DNA of 64,000 nt, taken from assembly GCA_938046095.1 (NCBI GenBank), contig CALIXS010000007.1, positions 60,774 to 124,773 on the forward strand, given 5' to 3'. The notes under the pieces were generated by a model. The model was given only the letters and a program-made list of their open reading frames with translations, had not been told where the DNA came from and did no database searches. Each line of letters starts with the position of its first letter. Position 1 is the stretch's first letter. The DNA is from an uncultured Clostridia bacterium (GTDB lineage: Bacteria > Bacillota > Clostridia > Peptostreptococcales > Anaerovoracaceae). Position numbers and translations under genes: made by a program. This document shows positions 7,900 through 15,067 of the stretch, in pieces.

Positions 7900-8532
7900 C
7901 TATTTGTCCTGACCTTTGACGGCATAGCGAACTCTTACGAGGCTTCCTCTGCCGCCCGGAACCGCACCCTTGACGAGCAGCAGATTCCTGTCGGTGTCGA
8001 TCTTAACAAGTTCGACGTTCTGTACTGTAACGGTATCGCGTCCCATTCTTCCCGGCGACTTGTTGCCCTTGAAGACTCTGGAAGGATATGTCGCGGCGGC
8101 GAGTGCGCCATGCAGTCTCTTATGCTTGGATCCATGGCTCATAGGTCCTCTGCGGTGACCGTGTCTCTTTATGTTGCCCTGGGTTCCTTTACCCTTGGAT
8201 GTGCCGGTCACATCGAGCTTCCTGCCTACCTCGAAATCGGCAACGGTGATCTCCTGCCCTACCTCGTACGTTTCTCCGTCGCACACGGCAAACTCCGCGA
8301 GATGCTTTTTGAGAACACCGCTCTTCGCAAGGTGTCCTCTGAGAGGCTTGTTCACCCTCTTTTCGAGAGTATCTTCATATCCGACCTGAACCGCATTGTA
8401 TCCGTCGGTTTCGACTGTCTTAACCTGAGTCACAACCTCGGGCCCCGCCTGGATGACAGTTACAGGAATGACCTCTCCTGTATCTGCGAAAATCTGAGTC
8501 ATTCCGATTTTCTTTCCCAAAATCATTTTCAT
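7900..8532 (-). CDS. rplC: 50S ribosomal protein L3
   Basis: The 210-residue protein begins MKMILGKKIGMTQIFADTGE and has the L3 signature around GTSKGKGTQGNIKRHGHRRG, then KSPGRMGRDTVTVQN. L3 reaches close to the peptidyl transferase centre and starts large-subunit assembly. An AGGAG-type site precedes the ATG. The 111-nt gap to rpsJ shows no open frame. Confidence 0.97.
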   Translation of the reverse strand: MKMILGKKIGMTQIFADTGEVIPVTVIQAGPEVVTQVKTVETDGYNAVQVGYEDTLEKRVNKPLRGHLAKSGVLKKHLAEFAVCDGETYEVGQEITVADFEVGRKLDVTGTSKGKGTQGNIKRHGHRRGPMSHGSKHKRLHGALAAATYPSRVFKGNKSPGRMGRDTVTVQNVELVKIDTDRNLLLVKGAVPGGRGSLVRVRYAVKGQDK

Positions 8533-8643
8533 ATTGTTTTCCTCCGTGTTCTTACAGTGGACCGCCCGGCCGTAATACCGAACGTTCTTCTAAGGGGAGA
8601 GTCCCTTATTTTGTCATTTACCGCTTAATCTTACGGTTTGATC

Positions 8644-8955
8644 TTACAGTTTGATTTCGATGTCAACGCCTGCCGGAAGATCGATTTTGGTAAGCGCGTC
8701 CGTAGTCTGTATTGTCGCGTTCGTTATGTCGATCAGTCTCTTGTGCGTTCTCTGCTCGAACTGCTCTCTGCTGTCCTTGTACTTGTGCACCGCTCTGATG
8801 ACCGTTATAACTTCCTTCTCCGTCGGAAGAGGAATAGGTCCCGATACATCGGCGCCGGTCTTTTTGGCTGTTTCTACGATCTTAGCCGCGGACTGATCAA
8901 GCAGTGCGTGGTCATAAGCCTTGAGTTTGATTCTGATTTTCTGTAATTCACTCAT
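8644..8955 (-). CDS. rpsJ: 30S ribosomal protein S10
   Basis: The 103-residue protein contains IRIKLKAYDHALLDQSAAKI, the loop GPIPLPTEKEVITVIRAVHKY and KRLIDITNATIQTTDAL. It is part of the small-subunit head and, as NusE, acts in transcription antitermination. It is the first gene of this operon, with an AGGAGG site, and is preceded by a leader of about 240 nt and a strong promoter. Confidence 0.97.
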   Translation of the reverse strand: MSELQKIRIKLKAYDHALLDQSAAKIVETAKKTGADVSGPIPLPTEKEVITVIRAVHKYKDSREQFEQRTHKRLIDITNATIQTTDALTKIDLPAGVDIEIKL

Positions 8956-9198
8956 GTTTTCCTCCTAAGATTTGTTTTGTACAGTTTTCGCTATTCTCGT
9001 ACAAGGTGTTCAAATGACTGATTTTACGGGGTGTACAAGACTTCGGCCCGCTTAGTACACGCCTCCGTGCGTTTCTTTATTTTTGACGCAGAACAAACCG
9101 GCGAACACCCTCGCCCCCATCGTGTGGGGACAATTCTCAGCGGGAATTACCTGATAGCTCAGCAACTTCCCGCGTCTTCGCTCAAAGCAAGCCATATC
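8956..9198 (-). promoter_or_regulatory. Candidate leader RNA of the S10 operon
   Basis: About 240 nt separate the predicted transcription start (near 9192) from rpsJ. The leader contains a 6-bp inverted repeat GTGTAC/GTACAC (9031-9060) around a GC-rich loop and no convincing ORF. A long structured leader before rpsJ fits autogenous control of ribosomal protein operons. I cannot match it to a named leader family by eye. Confidence 0.45.
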
Positions 9199-9227
9199 AG
9201 TATATTACAGGGTTGATAATATTTCAA
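9199..9227 (-). promoter_or_regulatory. SigA-type promoter of the S10 operon
   Basis: Read on the minus strand there is TTGAAA (9222-9227), a 17-nt spacer and TATACT (9199-9204). This is close to the vegetative consensus at ideal spacing, and the predicted start is near 9192. It is the best promoter in the gap between rarA and rpsJ. Confidence 0.75.
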
Positions 9228-9425
9228 TACCTTTTTATAAAAAAAAGTGATTTTTGAGTTTTTCCGGGCTGTCAATTGTGATATATCAATGCTTAGCGCG
9301 CCCTCACACCACCACGCATCCTTGCGTGCCTTTTATGCCGCACCCCGATGCGCCGACGCACACTGTGTGCTGAATCTCTACGCCCGGCCTGCGCCTTCAC
9401 CTTCTTAACCTTATGAAACCGACTG

Positions 9426-9490
9426 AAGGCGAATCAGGGCAAATCCGGGTAAATCAAGGTAAAGCAAAGCAAAGTAAAGTAAGGCAAATC
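9426..9490. repeat. Pentanucleotide repeat tract
   Basis: Read on the plus strand, 9426-9490 divides into 13 consecutive 5-mers that vary around AAAGY/AAATC (aaggc gaatc agggc aaatc, and so on; four central units are AAAGC AAAGC AAAGT AAAGT). The tract is purine-rich on one strand and non-coding. The rest of 9230-9581 between the S10 promoter and rarA holds no gene that I can support. Confidence 0.7.
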
Positions 9491-9581
9491 AATATAATTG
9501 AAAGCAAGTCAGGGTGAATCAGAGTACGTGATGGCAGTTAAAATCGTATGAATTGCCTGACGATAACTCCGATACGCCGGT

Positions 9582-10907
9582 CTATCTGATCTTGCCAATC
9601 TTTCTAAAATACTCTGCAATCTTCGCTTCGTAACCGATGCCGGATAGCTCATAAAAGCTCTCGTCCTTGAGAGCATCCGGAAGATACTGCTGCTTTACCC
9701 AGTGATTCGGATAGTCGTGTGCATACTTGTATCCGATCCCTCTTCCGAGCTTTGCGGCACTCTTGTAACTCGAATCCTGAAGGTATGGCGGTATGGGAAT
9801 GCTGCCCGTGTCGCGCACCGCTTTCACCGCCTTTTCTATACCCATGTACGCCGCGTTTGACTTCGGTGCCGATGCGACGAAAGCTGTCGCCTGTGCCAAT
9901 ATTATACGTCCTTCAGGCATCCCGACACGCTCAACCGCCAGCGCCGCGGCGGTTGCCACAACTATCGCCATAGGCTCCGCATTGCCTGCCTCCTCCGACG
10001 CAGCAATCATAAGACGCCTCGCTATGAATTTTACGTCTTCTCCCGCCTCAAGCATTCGTCCGAGATAGTATATCGCCGCATCCGGATCCGAACCGCATAT
10101 GGATTCTATATACGCGGCAATCACGTCGTAATGATTGTCCCCGCCTTTATCGTACCTTACGGCGCGGCGCTGTATACACTCCTGAGCCACGTCGAGATCA
10201 ACCACGATCGCGCCGTCCTTACCCGGATCGGTCGTCAAAGCGGCGAGTTCCAAAGCATTAAGCGCTGCCCTCGCATCTCCGTCCGAAACGTCGGCAAGAA
10301 ACTCCGCCGCCCGGCGGTCAAGTCTGATGTTCATCCCGCCCAGCCCGCGCTCGCCGTCAGAAACAGCTCTATCTATGAGCGTAAGTATATCTTCTTTTGA
10401 GAGTGGCTTAAGCTCAAATATCCGACTGCGTGATAACAACGCGCCGTTGACCTCAAAATATGGATTTTCTGTAGTCGCACCGATCAAAATAACTGTACCG
10501 TCTTCAACGAAAGGCAAAAGGTAGTCCTGCTGTGCTTTATTGAAGCGATGTATTTCGTCGATAAAAAGAATCGTTCGCCTGCCGAATTGCCCCAGACTTT
10601 GTTTTGCGCCCTCCACGACCTCGACGAGATCCCTCTTCCCGGCAACGGTAGCGTTGACCTGTCTGAAATTTGCCTTTGTCGTATTTGCTATGACCTTTGC
10701 CAGCGTCGTCTTTCCTGTACCAGGAGGCCCGTAAAACACAACCGAAGTCAGCTTGTCCGCTTTTATCGCTCTGTAAAGAAGTTTATCCCGACCTATGATG
10801 TGCCGCTGCCCGACGATTTCATCAATCGTCAGCGGACGCATCCTTACCGCCAGTGGCTCCTCTCTTCGCCTTATCTCATTTGCTCTGTAAGAGAATAAAT
10901 CATCCAT
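9582..10907 (-). CDS. rarA: Replication-associated recombination protein A (RarA/MgsA), AAA+ ATPase
   Basis: RarA is a clamp-loader-like AAA+ ATPase that acts at stalled replication forks. The start is set at the ATG at 10907 (MDDLFSYRANEIRRREEPLA, 441 residues), which follows an AGAGGGGG site. The N-terminal region PLTIDEIVGQRHIIG precedes Walker A GPPGTGKTT, Walker B ILFIDEIHRFNKAQQD and sensor 1 LIGATTENPYFEVN. The C-terminal tetramerisation region has YLGRMLEAGEDVKFIARR and YKYAHDYPNHWVKQQYLPD. Length and motifs are normal. It is the first gene leftward of the AT-rich island. Confidence 0.95.
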   Translation of the reverse strand: MDDLFSYRANEIRRREEPLAVRMRPLTIDEIVGQRHIIGRDKLLYRAIKADKLTSVVFYGPPGTGKTTLAKVIANTTKANFRQVNATVAGKRDLVEVVEGAKQSLGQFGRRTILFIDEIHRFNKAQQDYLLPFVEDGTVILIGATTENPYFEVNGALLSRSRIFELKPLSKEDILTLIDRAVSDGERGLGGMNIRLDRRAAEFLADVSDGDARAALNALELAALTTDPGKDGAIVVDLDVAQECIQRRAVRYDKGGDNHYDVIAAYIESICGSDPDAAIYYLGRMLEAGEDVKFIARRLMIAASEEAGNAEPMAIVVATAAALAVERVGMPEGRIILAQATAFVASAPKSNAAYMGIEKAVKAVRDTGSIPIPPYLQDSSYKSAAKLGRGIGYKYAHDYPNHWVKQQYLPDALKDESFYELSGIGYEAKIAEYFRKIGKIR

Positions 10908-10932
10908 GGTGAATCCCCCTCTGTCGACAAAT

Positions 10933-10941
10933 ATTATATCA
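10933..10941 (-). promoter_or_regulatory. Extended -10 promoter of rarA
   Basis: On the minus strand TGATATAAT gives a perfect -10 box (10933-10938) with the TG extension, about 26 nt before the rarA start. No good -35 box is seen at 16-18 nt, as is common for extended -10 promoters. Confidence 0.5.
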
Positions 10942-11099
10942 TCTATTACGGAGCACAACGAGCCCGTGCCGATTCCCGGGATAATTCTTCGGCTGATTGT
11001 TGCACCCGCAACATCCGACTCGACGCGACAGGAAGCGTTTTGTCAAGTACCTTTTTTGATTTATGGACGATTTTTTGTTAGGCATTCCTATTTTTAAGC

Positions 11100-11137
11100 A
11101 AAGAAAAACAGTAAACCCTTTTTCGATTTACTGTTTC
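11100..11137 (-). terminator. Rho-independent terminator after the small membrane protein gene
   Basis: A 10-bp perfect inverted repeat AAACAGTAAA (11107-11116) and TTTACTGTTT (11128-11137) is followed on the minus strand by TTTTCTTT. It lies about 35 nt past the stop of the gene at 11172-11453. Confidence 0.65.
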
Positions 11138-11171
11138 TAAAATTGTTCTATTCAATTAGACAAACTGGAAG

Positions 11172-11453
11172 TTATCGGCATCTTATCTTACTAATTATTT
11201 CTTCGATAGAAAAAGCAAGAATCATACAAATCCCACAAAAGATACCCATATATGTCCCCATAGTTTTTCCAGCATACTCAGATCCAGTCTTTGTCAGTTC
11301 ATAAATAGGTATTCCAAGTATCCTAACAGTCAATGCATCTACATGTATACTATATGCCTTAGTGTAGCCAAAATATATAGCAACTCCCATCAGCATCATT
11401 GCAATTACAAATCCTGTAACTAAAGCAATTATGATTTTTATTTTTTTATTCAT
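11172..11453 (-). CDS. Small predicted membrane protein, unknown function
   Basis: The 93-residue product starts MNKKIKIIIALVTGF at the ATG at 11453, with a GGAG site 9 nt upstream. It has two hydrophobic segments, about residues 5-27 and 65-82, linked by YTKAYSIHVDALTVRILGIPIYELTKTG, which is likely extracellular. I do not recognise the family. The gene is clearly more AT-rich than the ribosomal region and has its own terminator, which suggests it came in with the accessory island. Confidence 0.6.
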   Translation of the reverse strand: MNKKIKIIIALVTGFVIAMMLMGVAIYFGYTKAYSIHVDALTVRILGIPIYELTKTGSEYAGKTMGTYMGIFCGICMILAFSIEEIISKIRCR

Positions 11454-11598
11454 AAATTTTCTCCATAAATTCAAAGTTGTTTCACTCAACACCTTTAATA
11501 TTATAACATATTTAAGCCAAGTGGATTATACCTATAAAAGTAGACACATAACAGTACATTGCGTTACATTTTTTTCATCACAAAGGTGGATATTTTCT

Positions 11599-11766
11599 AT
11601 GACACACAAACCCTATGACGAAGATTTCAAAAAATCTATTGTTGCGCTCTACCAAAATGGTAAAACTCAGACTCAGTTGGCTAAAGAATATGGTGTTTCT
11701 CTCTCTGCTTTAGGTAAATGGATCAGACAATATTCCTCTCGACCACCAGTACCACTTTCCGTTTGA
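11599..11766 (+). pseudogene. IS3-type transposase OrfA fragment
   Basis: The frame starts MTHKPYDEDFKKSIVALYQNG and continues with a helix-turn-helix (QTQLAKEYGVSLSALGKWI), as in IS3-family OrfA proteins of about 95-100 residues. Family similarity ends after about 52 residues (near 11735), and the frame then runs into sequence from the DUF3991-type gene on the other strand. No OrfB or second IS end is visible. It is a 5' stump of an insertion sequence. Confidence 0.7.
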
Positions 11767-11907
11767 AATCTTTAGACTGTCATGCTCCCTTGTACAGTAC
11801 ACCCCGCCTGAAACCCTTATTAGATTTTCAGGCTCATACATCCTAAGGTAACTGAAAAGGTCTATCCTTCTGATTTCTATGAGCTTTTCCGGATGAATAT
11901 ATGTCAT
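11710..11907 (-). pseudogene. N-terminal fragment of a conjugative-element DUF3991/Toprim-type protein
   Basis: The frame begins MTYIHPEKLIEIRRIDLFSYL and contains GGVYCTREHDSLKISNGKWY then WWSRGI. This matches the N-terminal zinc-finger/primase-like segment of DUF3991 (Toprim) proteins carried by integrative conjugative elements. After SRGI, where relatives continue for several hundred residues, the sequence becomes the end of the IS fragment and stops within six codons. It lies 9 nt after the DUF3848 gene, the usual neighbour. Confidence 0.65.
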
Positions 11908-11916
11908 TTTTTCATC

Positions 11917-12252
11917 CTACCTTTCCATTTCCTTATCCTGTTTTTGTCTTTCCGGCAGGATATTTGCTCTGCTTTTTACCATTTCACATACATCTTCCAT
12001 GTATCCGGTTTCTTTCTTTTCAAAGTCTTTAAATGCATCTGAAAGTATATCCTCTGACTTTAATAGCGCCCTTGCCTGACTATCCGTAAGGTCGTTATAT
12101 TCAAGGGAGAGCAAAATATCTTCTCGCAGGGCGTACTCATAGGCGTGATGCAAGATTTCTTCCGGTGGTTGTGACAGTAGCCACTCCTTAAATTTCTCCT
12201 GCTCTGCAAATGCTTTTTCATACACTTTCGTGTTTAGTTCTTCATTCTTCAT
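11917..12252 (-). CDS. DUF3848 family protein of a conjugative element
   Basis: The start at 12252 (MKNEELNTKVYEKAFAEQE) follows an AAAGGAGG site and gives 111 residues. The segment FKEWLLSQPPEEILHHAYEYA followed by LEYNDLTDSQARALL is that of the DUF3848 family, typically found just upstream of DUF3991 proteins in Firmicute conjugative transposons. The protein is largely helical with no catalytic motif that I can name. It looks intact, but its partner is truncated, so this is probably a relic. Confidence 0.7.
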   Translation of the reverse strand: MKNEELNTKVYEKAFAEQEKFKEWLLSQPPEEILHHAYEYALREDILLSLEYNDLTDSQARALLKSEDILSDAFKDFEKKETGYMEDVCEMVKSRANILPERQKQDKEMER

Positions 12253-12389
12253 TGGTTTTCCTCCTTTGTTCAATAAAAAAAGCCGAAGGGCTTTCCTAAT
12301 TGAAAACCTTTCGACTATGTAACAAATATATATATATGTATGGATGACTTACAATTTTATAAAGCAATTCTAAGATTTCATATCATATC

Positions 12390-13673
12390 CTACTCTCTCA
12401 TACAAGCTAAAGGAATTACAAATACTCCATCATCCCTTCGATATCCATATTCAGTTCCGGTGATAACAATTTTTAAATCCGGTAAGCGAAGTGGTACTTG
12501 TTTCTCATTCTCATTATGCTTTTTCACAAGATTCTCTATTTTCATCAGGTGTTCAGCCCCCTCATCAATCTCATTTGCACCAAGCTTTATTTCACAAAGC
12601 GCATATCTACCATCATTAAGATGTAAAACCGCATCTGCTTCTAATCCATATCGATCATGATAATATGAAACTTTTCCATTGTGCAATGAAGAATATACTT
12701 TTAAATCTCTTATACATAATGATTCAAATAAAAATCCAAGAGTTTTAAAATCCGTATTAAAGTATTGTGGTCCAATGCCTAAGGCAGCTACCGCAATAGA
12801 CGGATCTACCAGATTTTTCTTTTTACCTGCACGAATAGCTGTTTTAGAACGAATGGACGGACACCATGCATCCACATCATCAATAATAAACAACTTTTCT
12901 AAAGCGGAAACATAGTCATAAATTGTTGCATCAGACATTTCTGAATTTGCTTTCACATCTCCCATAATTGTCTTCATATCTGCCAATGTACAAATATTTC
13001 TGGCGTATGAACGAAGTATCGTTTCGCCCCATTTGGAGTTGCGTTTAATTCGATCGATATTTGAAACATCAACCTCACATGTTTGTCTAAATAAATCTTT
13101 AGCAATTTCAAAACTCTCTTGGTATTCTCCAAGATTTACAGCAGCAGGCCAACCGCCACGACAAATAGAATAAATAAGTCGATCAACTGATAAGTCTGAT
13201 TTACATCCATTGAATTTGTCAGGGTTATTGAACAATTCCATTAAAGAAACTAATCCGTTCGACTCTTCGCTTTCAAACAGGCTCATTGGTAGCATAGAAA
13301 GTCTACTTATTCGAAGAGTACCTGTATGAGGTGTTTCTACAGATTGCGATGTCGAACCGGTAAGTATATACTGCCCTGTCATTTGACTATCATCTACTGA
13401 TTTTCTTACAGCACCCCATATTTTGGGTGCATCTTGCCATTCGTCAAAAAGCCTCGGCTTTTCTCCTTCCAATAATCGTGAAGGTTGATTGTTTGCTACT
13501 GATAAATATGCTTCCCTTTTATCTTCATCTTGAAATTCTATAATGCTCTTTGCCTGCTGCTTCGCTGTTGTCGTTTTCCCGCAACCTTTCGGCCCTGTAA
13601 TCAAGGTTGCTCCAAAAACCCTTAATTTTAGTTTTAATTGTTCATCTGCGATTCTTTTCTTGTACTTCATCAT
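12390..13673 (-). CDS. AAA ATPase with DUF4143 C-terminal domain
   Basis: This 427-residue protein has Walker A GPKGCGKTTTA near residue 30 and a Walker B-like RLFDEWQDAP near residue 100, followed by YILTGSTSQ. The C-terminal half has the DUF4143 pattern, ending with a nuclease-like YYHDRYGLEADAVLHLNDGRYALCEIKLG (PD-(D/E)XK-like spacing of D, E and K). Members are common and mobile in bacteria; the cellular role is unclear and a link to toxin-antitoxin or defence has only been suggested. The gene is monocistronic, AT-rich and lies between conjugative-element relics. Confidence 0.8.
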   Translation of the reverse strand: MMKYKKRIADEQLKLKLRVFGATLITGPKGCGKTTTAKQQAKSIIEFQDEDKREAYLSVANNQPSRLLEGEKPRLFDEWQDAPKIWGAVRKSVDDSQMTGQYILTGSTSQSVETPHTGTLRISRLSMLPMSLFESEESNGLVSLMELFNNPDKFNGCKSDLSVDRLIYSICRGGWPAAVNLGEYQESFEIAKDLFRQTCEVDVSNIDRIKRNSKWGETILRSYARNICTLADMKTIMGDVKANSEMSDATIYDYVSALEKLFIIDDVDAWCPSIRSKTAIRAGKKKNLVDPSIAVAALGIGPQYFNTDFKTLGFLFESLCIRDLKVYSSLHNGKVSYYHDRYGLEADAVLHLNDGRYALCEIKLGANEIDEGAEHLMKIENLVKKHNENEKQVPLRLPDLKIVITGTEYGYRRDDGVFVIPLACMRE

Positions 13674-13927
13674 TTTTACCTCTGCTTATATTATATATGT
13701 GGCAATTCAAAATTCAAGTGATTTGCGGTATTTCATTTTAGTGATTTGTGTCATTTTATTTGAGTGATTTGTGAATAATTATTTTTTCGACTTTAATCAA
13801 TATAAAAACTATGTAATCGGCAGCTATATTAGCCGCCTTTTATTTTTCGTATTCAACGCTCCTTGTTTCTTCAACCTTATCTTCTTCCGGTTCACTATCA
13901 ATAAGGTTTCTATCCTTCTGATCTATA
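13674..13927. other. AT-rich gap in the accessory island
   Basis: The 250 nt upstream of the DUF4143 gene are AT-rich, with several short frames but none with a ribosome binding site or recognisable product. A repeated AGTGATTTG(C/T)G element occurs near 13718, 13740 and 13762, about 22 nt apart. I see no gene here. Confidence 0.4.
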
Positions 13928-14299
13928 TTGAGAAGAATATTAAGTTCCTTCACAAAGGAGCCAAAGCATTGGTTCATCACACACAGTCGGAGAAGAATGA
14001 GATCACTTTCTGAATGCATATGGGCGGAACGCCTTGAGACTCATCATATCAGGTACCATTATGAAAAAAAATTCCGGCTTCGTGATCGTTTCGGGACGAT
14101 GCAGGTCGTACATCCCGATTTTACAATTCCATGCAGTGACGGCTCTTTTATACTTATCGAACATGCGGGGTGTATGGACAAGGATGGTTATTTTACAACA
14201 CTGCATATGATGCGCTTTGCGCAAATATCTGTACGGCAATTCGTGCGGAGACTCGTACGGGAATCTGTCATGCACAAAATCAGAGTTATAAAGAGATAG
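13928..14299 (+). pseudogene. Decayed PD-(D/E)XK nuclease-like ORF
   Basis: In the middle of this 123-codon frame the segment RYHYEKKFRLRD, then VVHPDFTIPCSDGSFILIEHAG and CMDKDGY, resembles a Firmicute nuclease-like family with a YPDFTI...EH.G.MD core. Upstream and downstream the similarity breaks off. The natural continuation after HMMRF seems to be in another frame (LYGNSCGDSYGNLS). No good ribosome binding site is present. I read it as a frameshifted relic of the island. Confidence 0.35.
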
Positions 14300-14378
14300 A
14301 ACCAAATCATCCCCGCATCAAATGTGGATTATCGGGCTATAGGGGTACAAGTCAAAATGGGTTTTCAGATTAAAACTG

Positions 14379-14401
14379 AACCCCGTGTTTAACACGGGGT
14401 T
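14379..14401. repeat. Near-perfect palindrome
   Basis: Two 11-bp arms, AACCCCGTGTT and AACACGGGGTT, flank a single central base. It would form a GC-rich hairpin in RNA from either strand, but no T-run follows directly. A third partial copy (AACACGGGTT) lies about 8 nt downstream. Confidence 0.5.
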
Positions 14402-14428
14402 CGCGTCCAACACGGGTTTTCTATACAT

Positions 14429-14466
14429 AAAAAACCGCCCTCGCGCTAAGCGGACAGCGGCTTTTT
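14429..14466 (-). terminator. Terminator after the Feo-associated gene
   Basis: On the minus strand, AAAAAGCCGC pairs with GCGGTTTTTT around a loop of about 18 nt, with one mismatch, and the right arm ends in a six-T run. It lies about 40 nt past the stop of the small Cys-rich gene and probably ends the iron-transport operon. Confidence 0.55.
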
Positions 14467-14506
14467 ACATGATCAAGCTATGCATAAAATTACTCTGGCA
14501 CAGTCT

Positions 14507-14692
14507 TTATTTTTTGATTGCCTGTTTAAGTTCATCTGCGGTTATTCTGCAGGCGCTGCAGCCATCATCCGGGCAGCCTGAGCATCCAGCGCAGCCTTTG
14601 CCCGAAAGCTCACCGCGGATATCGCGTATCATTGCACGTCCGGCAAAGAAAGCCGCAACGGCGATTATTGCCACAACTATTGCTGTTCCCAT
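14507..14692 (-). CDS. FeoB-associated Cys-rich membrane protein
   Basis: The 61-residue product starts at the ATG at 14692 (MGTAIVVAIIAVAAFFAGRA) after a strong AAGGAGGG site. It has one N-terminal membrane segment (residues 2-20) and a cytoplasmic cysteine cluster KGCAGCSGCPDDGCSACRI (six cysteines). This matches the small Cys-rich proteins encoded beside feoB in Firmicutes. The role is unproven; metal binding or an FeoC-like accessory role in ferrous iron uptake is likely. It follows feoB after 375 nt. Confidence 0.85.
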   Translation of the reverse strand: MGTAIVVAIIAVAAFFAGRAMIRDIRGELSGKGCAGCSGCPDDGCSACRITADELKQAIKK

Positions 14693-15067
14693 AATGTTGC
14701 CCTCCTTATTTTTTATATATACCACGGTTATATCCAACTAACCATGTGCATCATGCCATATGCATCATGTACAGAACGCCATATGCAGGGCGCATACTCA
14801 CCGAGGGACACACAGTGCGTACACTTTAGGCAAAACCCCATACTTTAATACAGGATGTATATTTTGCGCAGGGCTCATTATCACAATATAATCGCGGTCA
14901 ACCCCGGCTCGCAGATACGGCGGCATGCCGACATTATACGGCATAATCCGTCAACATCGCCCGCTCTATAAGCATTTTCATCCTTGAGCGCAGATAAATA
15001 ACACCTGATCGGATATGTTTCAATCGAATTCAATCGGATATGTTTCGATCGACGATGCTTAGATCGG
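14693..15067. other. Gap between feoB and the Cys-rich gene
   Basis: No gene is seen. The stretch holds a 14-bp direct repeat ATCGGATATGTTTC at 15008-15021 and 15033-15046 (25-bp period), and a set of scattered GCCATATGCA/CATCATG-like words near 14750-14790. It may carry a separate promoter for the Cys-rich gene, but none stands out. Confidence 0.4.

Noticed and set aside
7648..8628. Open frame of 326 codons on the plus strand across rplD and rplC
   Set aside because: Antisense shadow caused by codon bias; no family similarity and no start site.
9031..9216. 61-codon frame in the S10 leader and promoter
   Set aside because: It runs antisense through the promoter and has no ribosome binding site.
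9269..9280. TTGACA box further upstream of rpsJ as the operon's -35
   Set aside because: No acceptable -10 lies at 16-18 nt; the TTGAAA-17-TATACT pair downstream is better.
13771..14013. 80-codon AT-rich frame on the plus strand
   Set aside because: Low-complexity hydrophobic residues, no start site and no similarity.
14003..14305. 100-codon frame on the minus strand opposite the decayed nuclease ORF
   Set aside because: No ribosome binding site or similarity; the plus-strand frame has the recognisable PDFTI/EH core.
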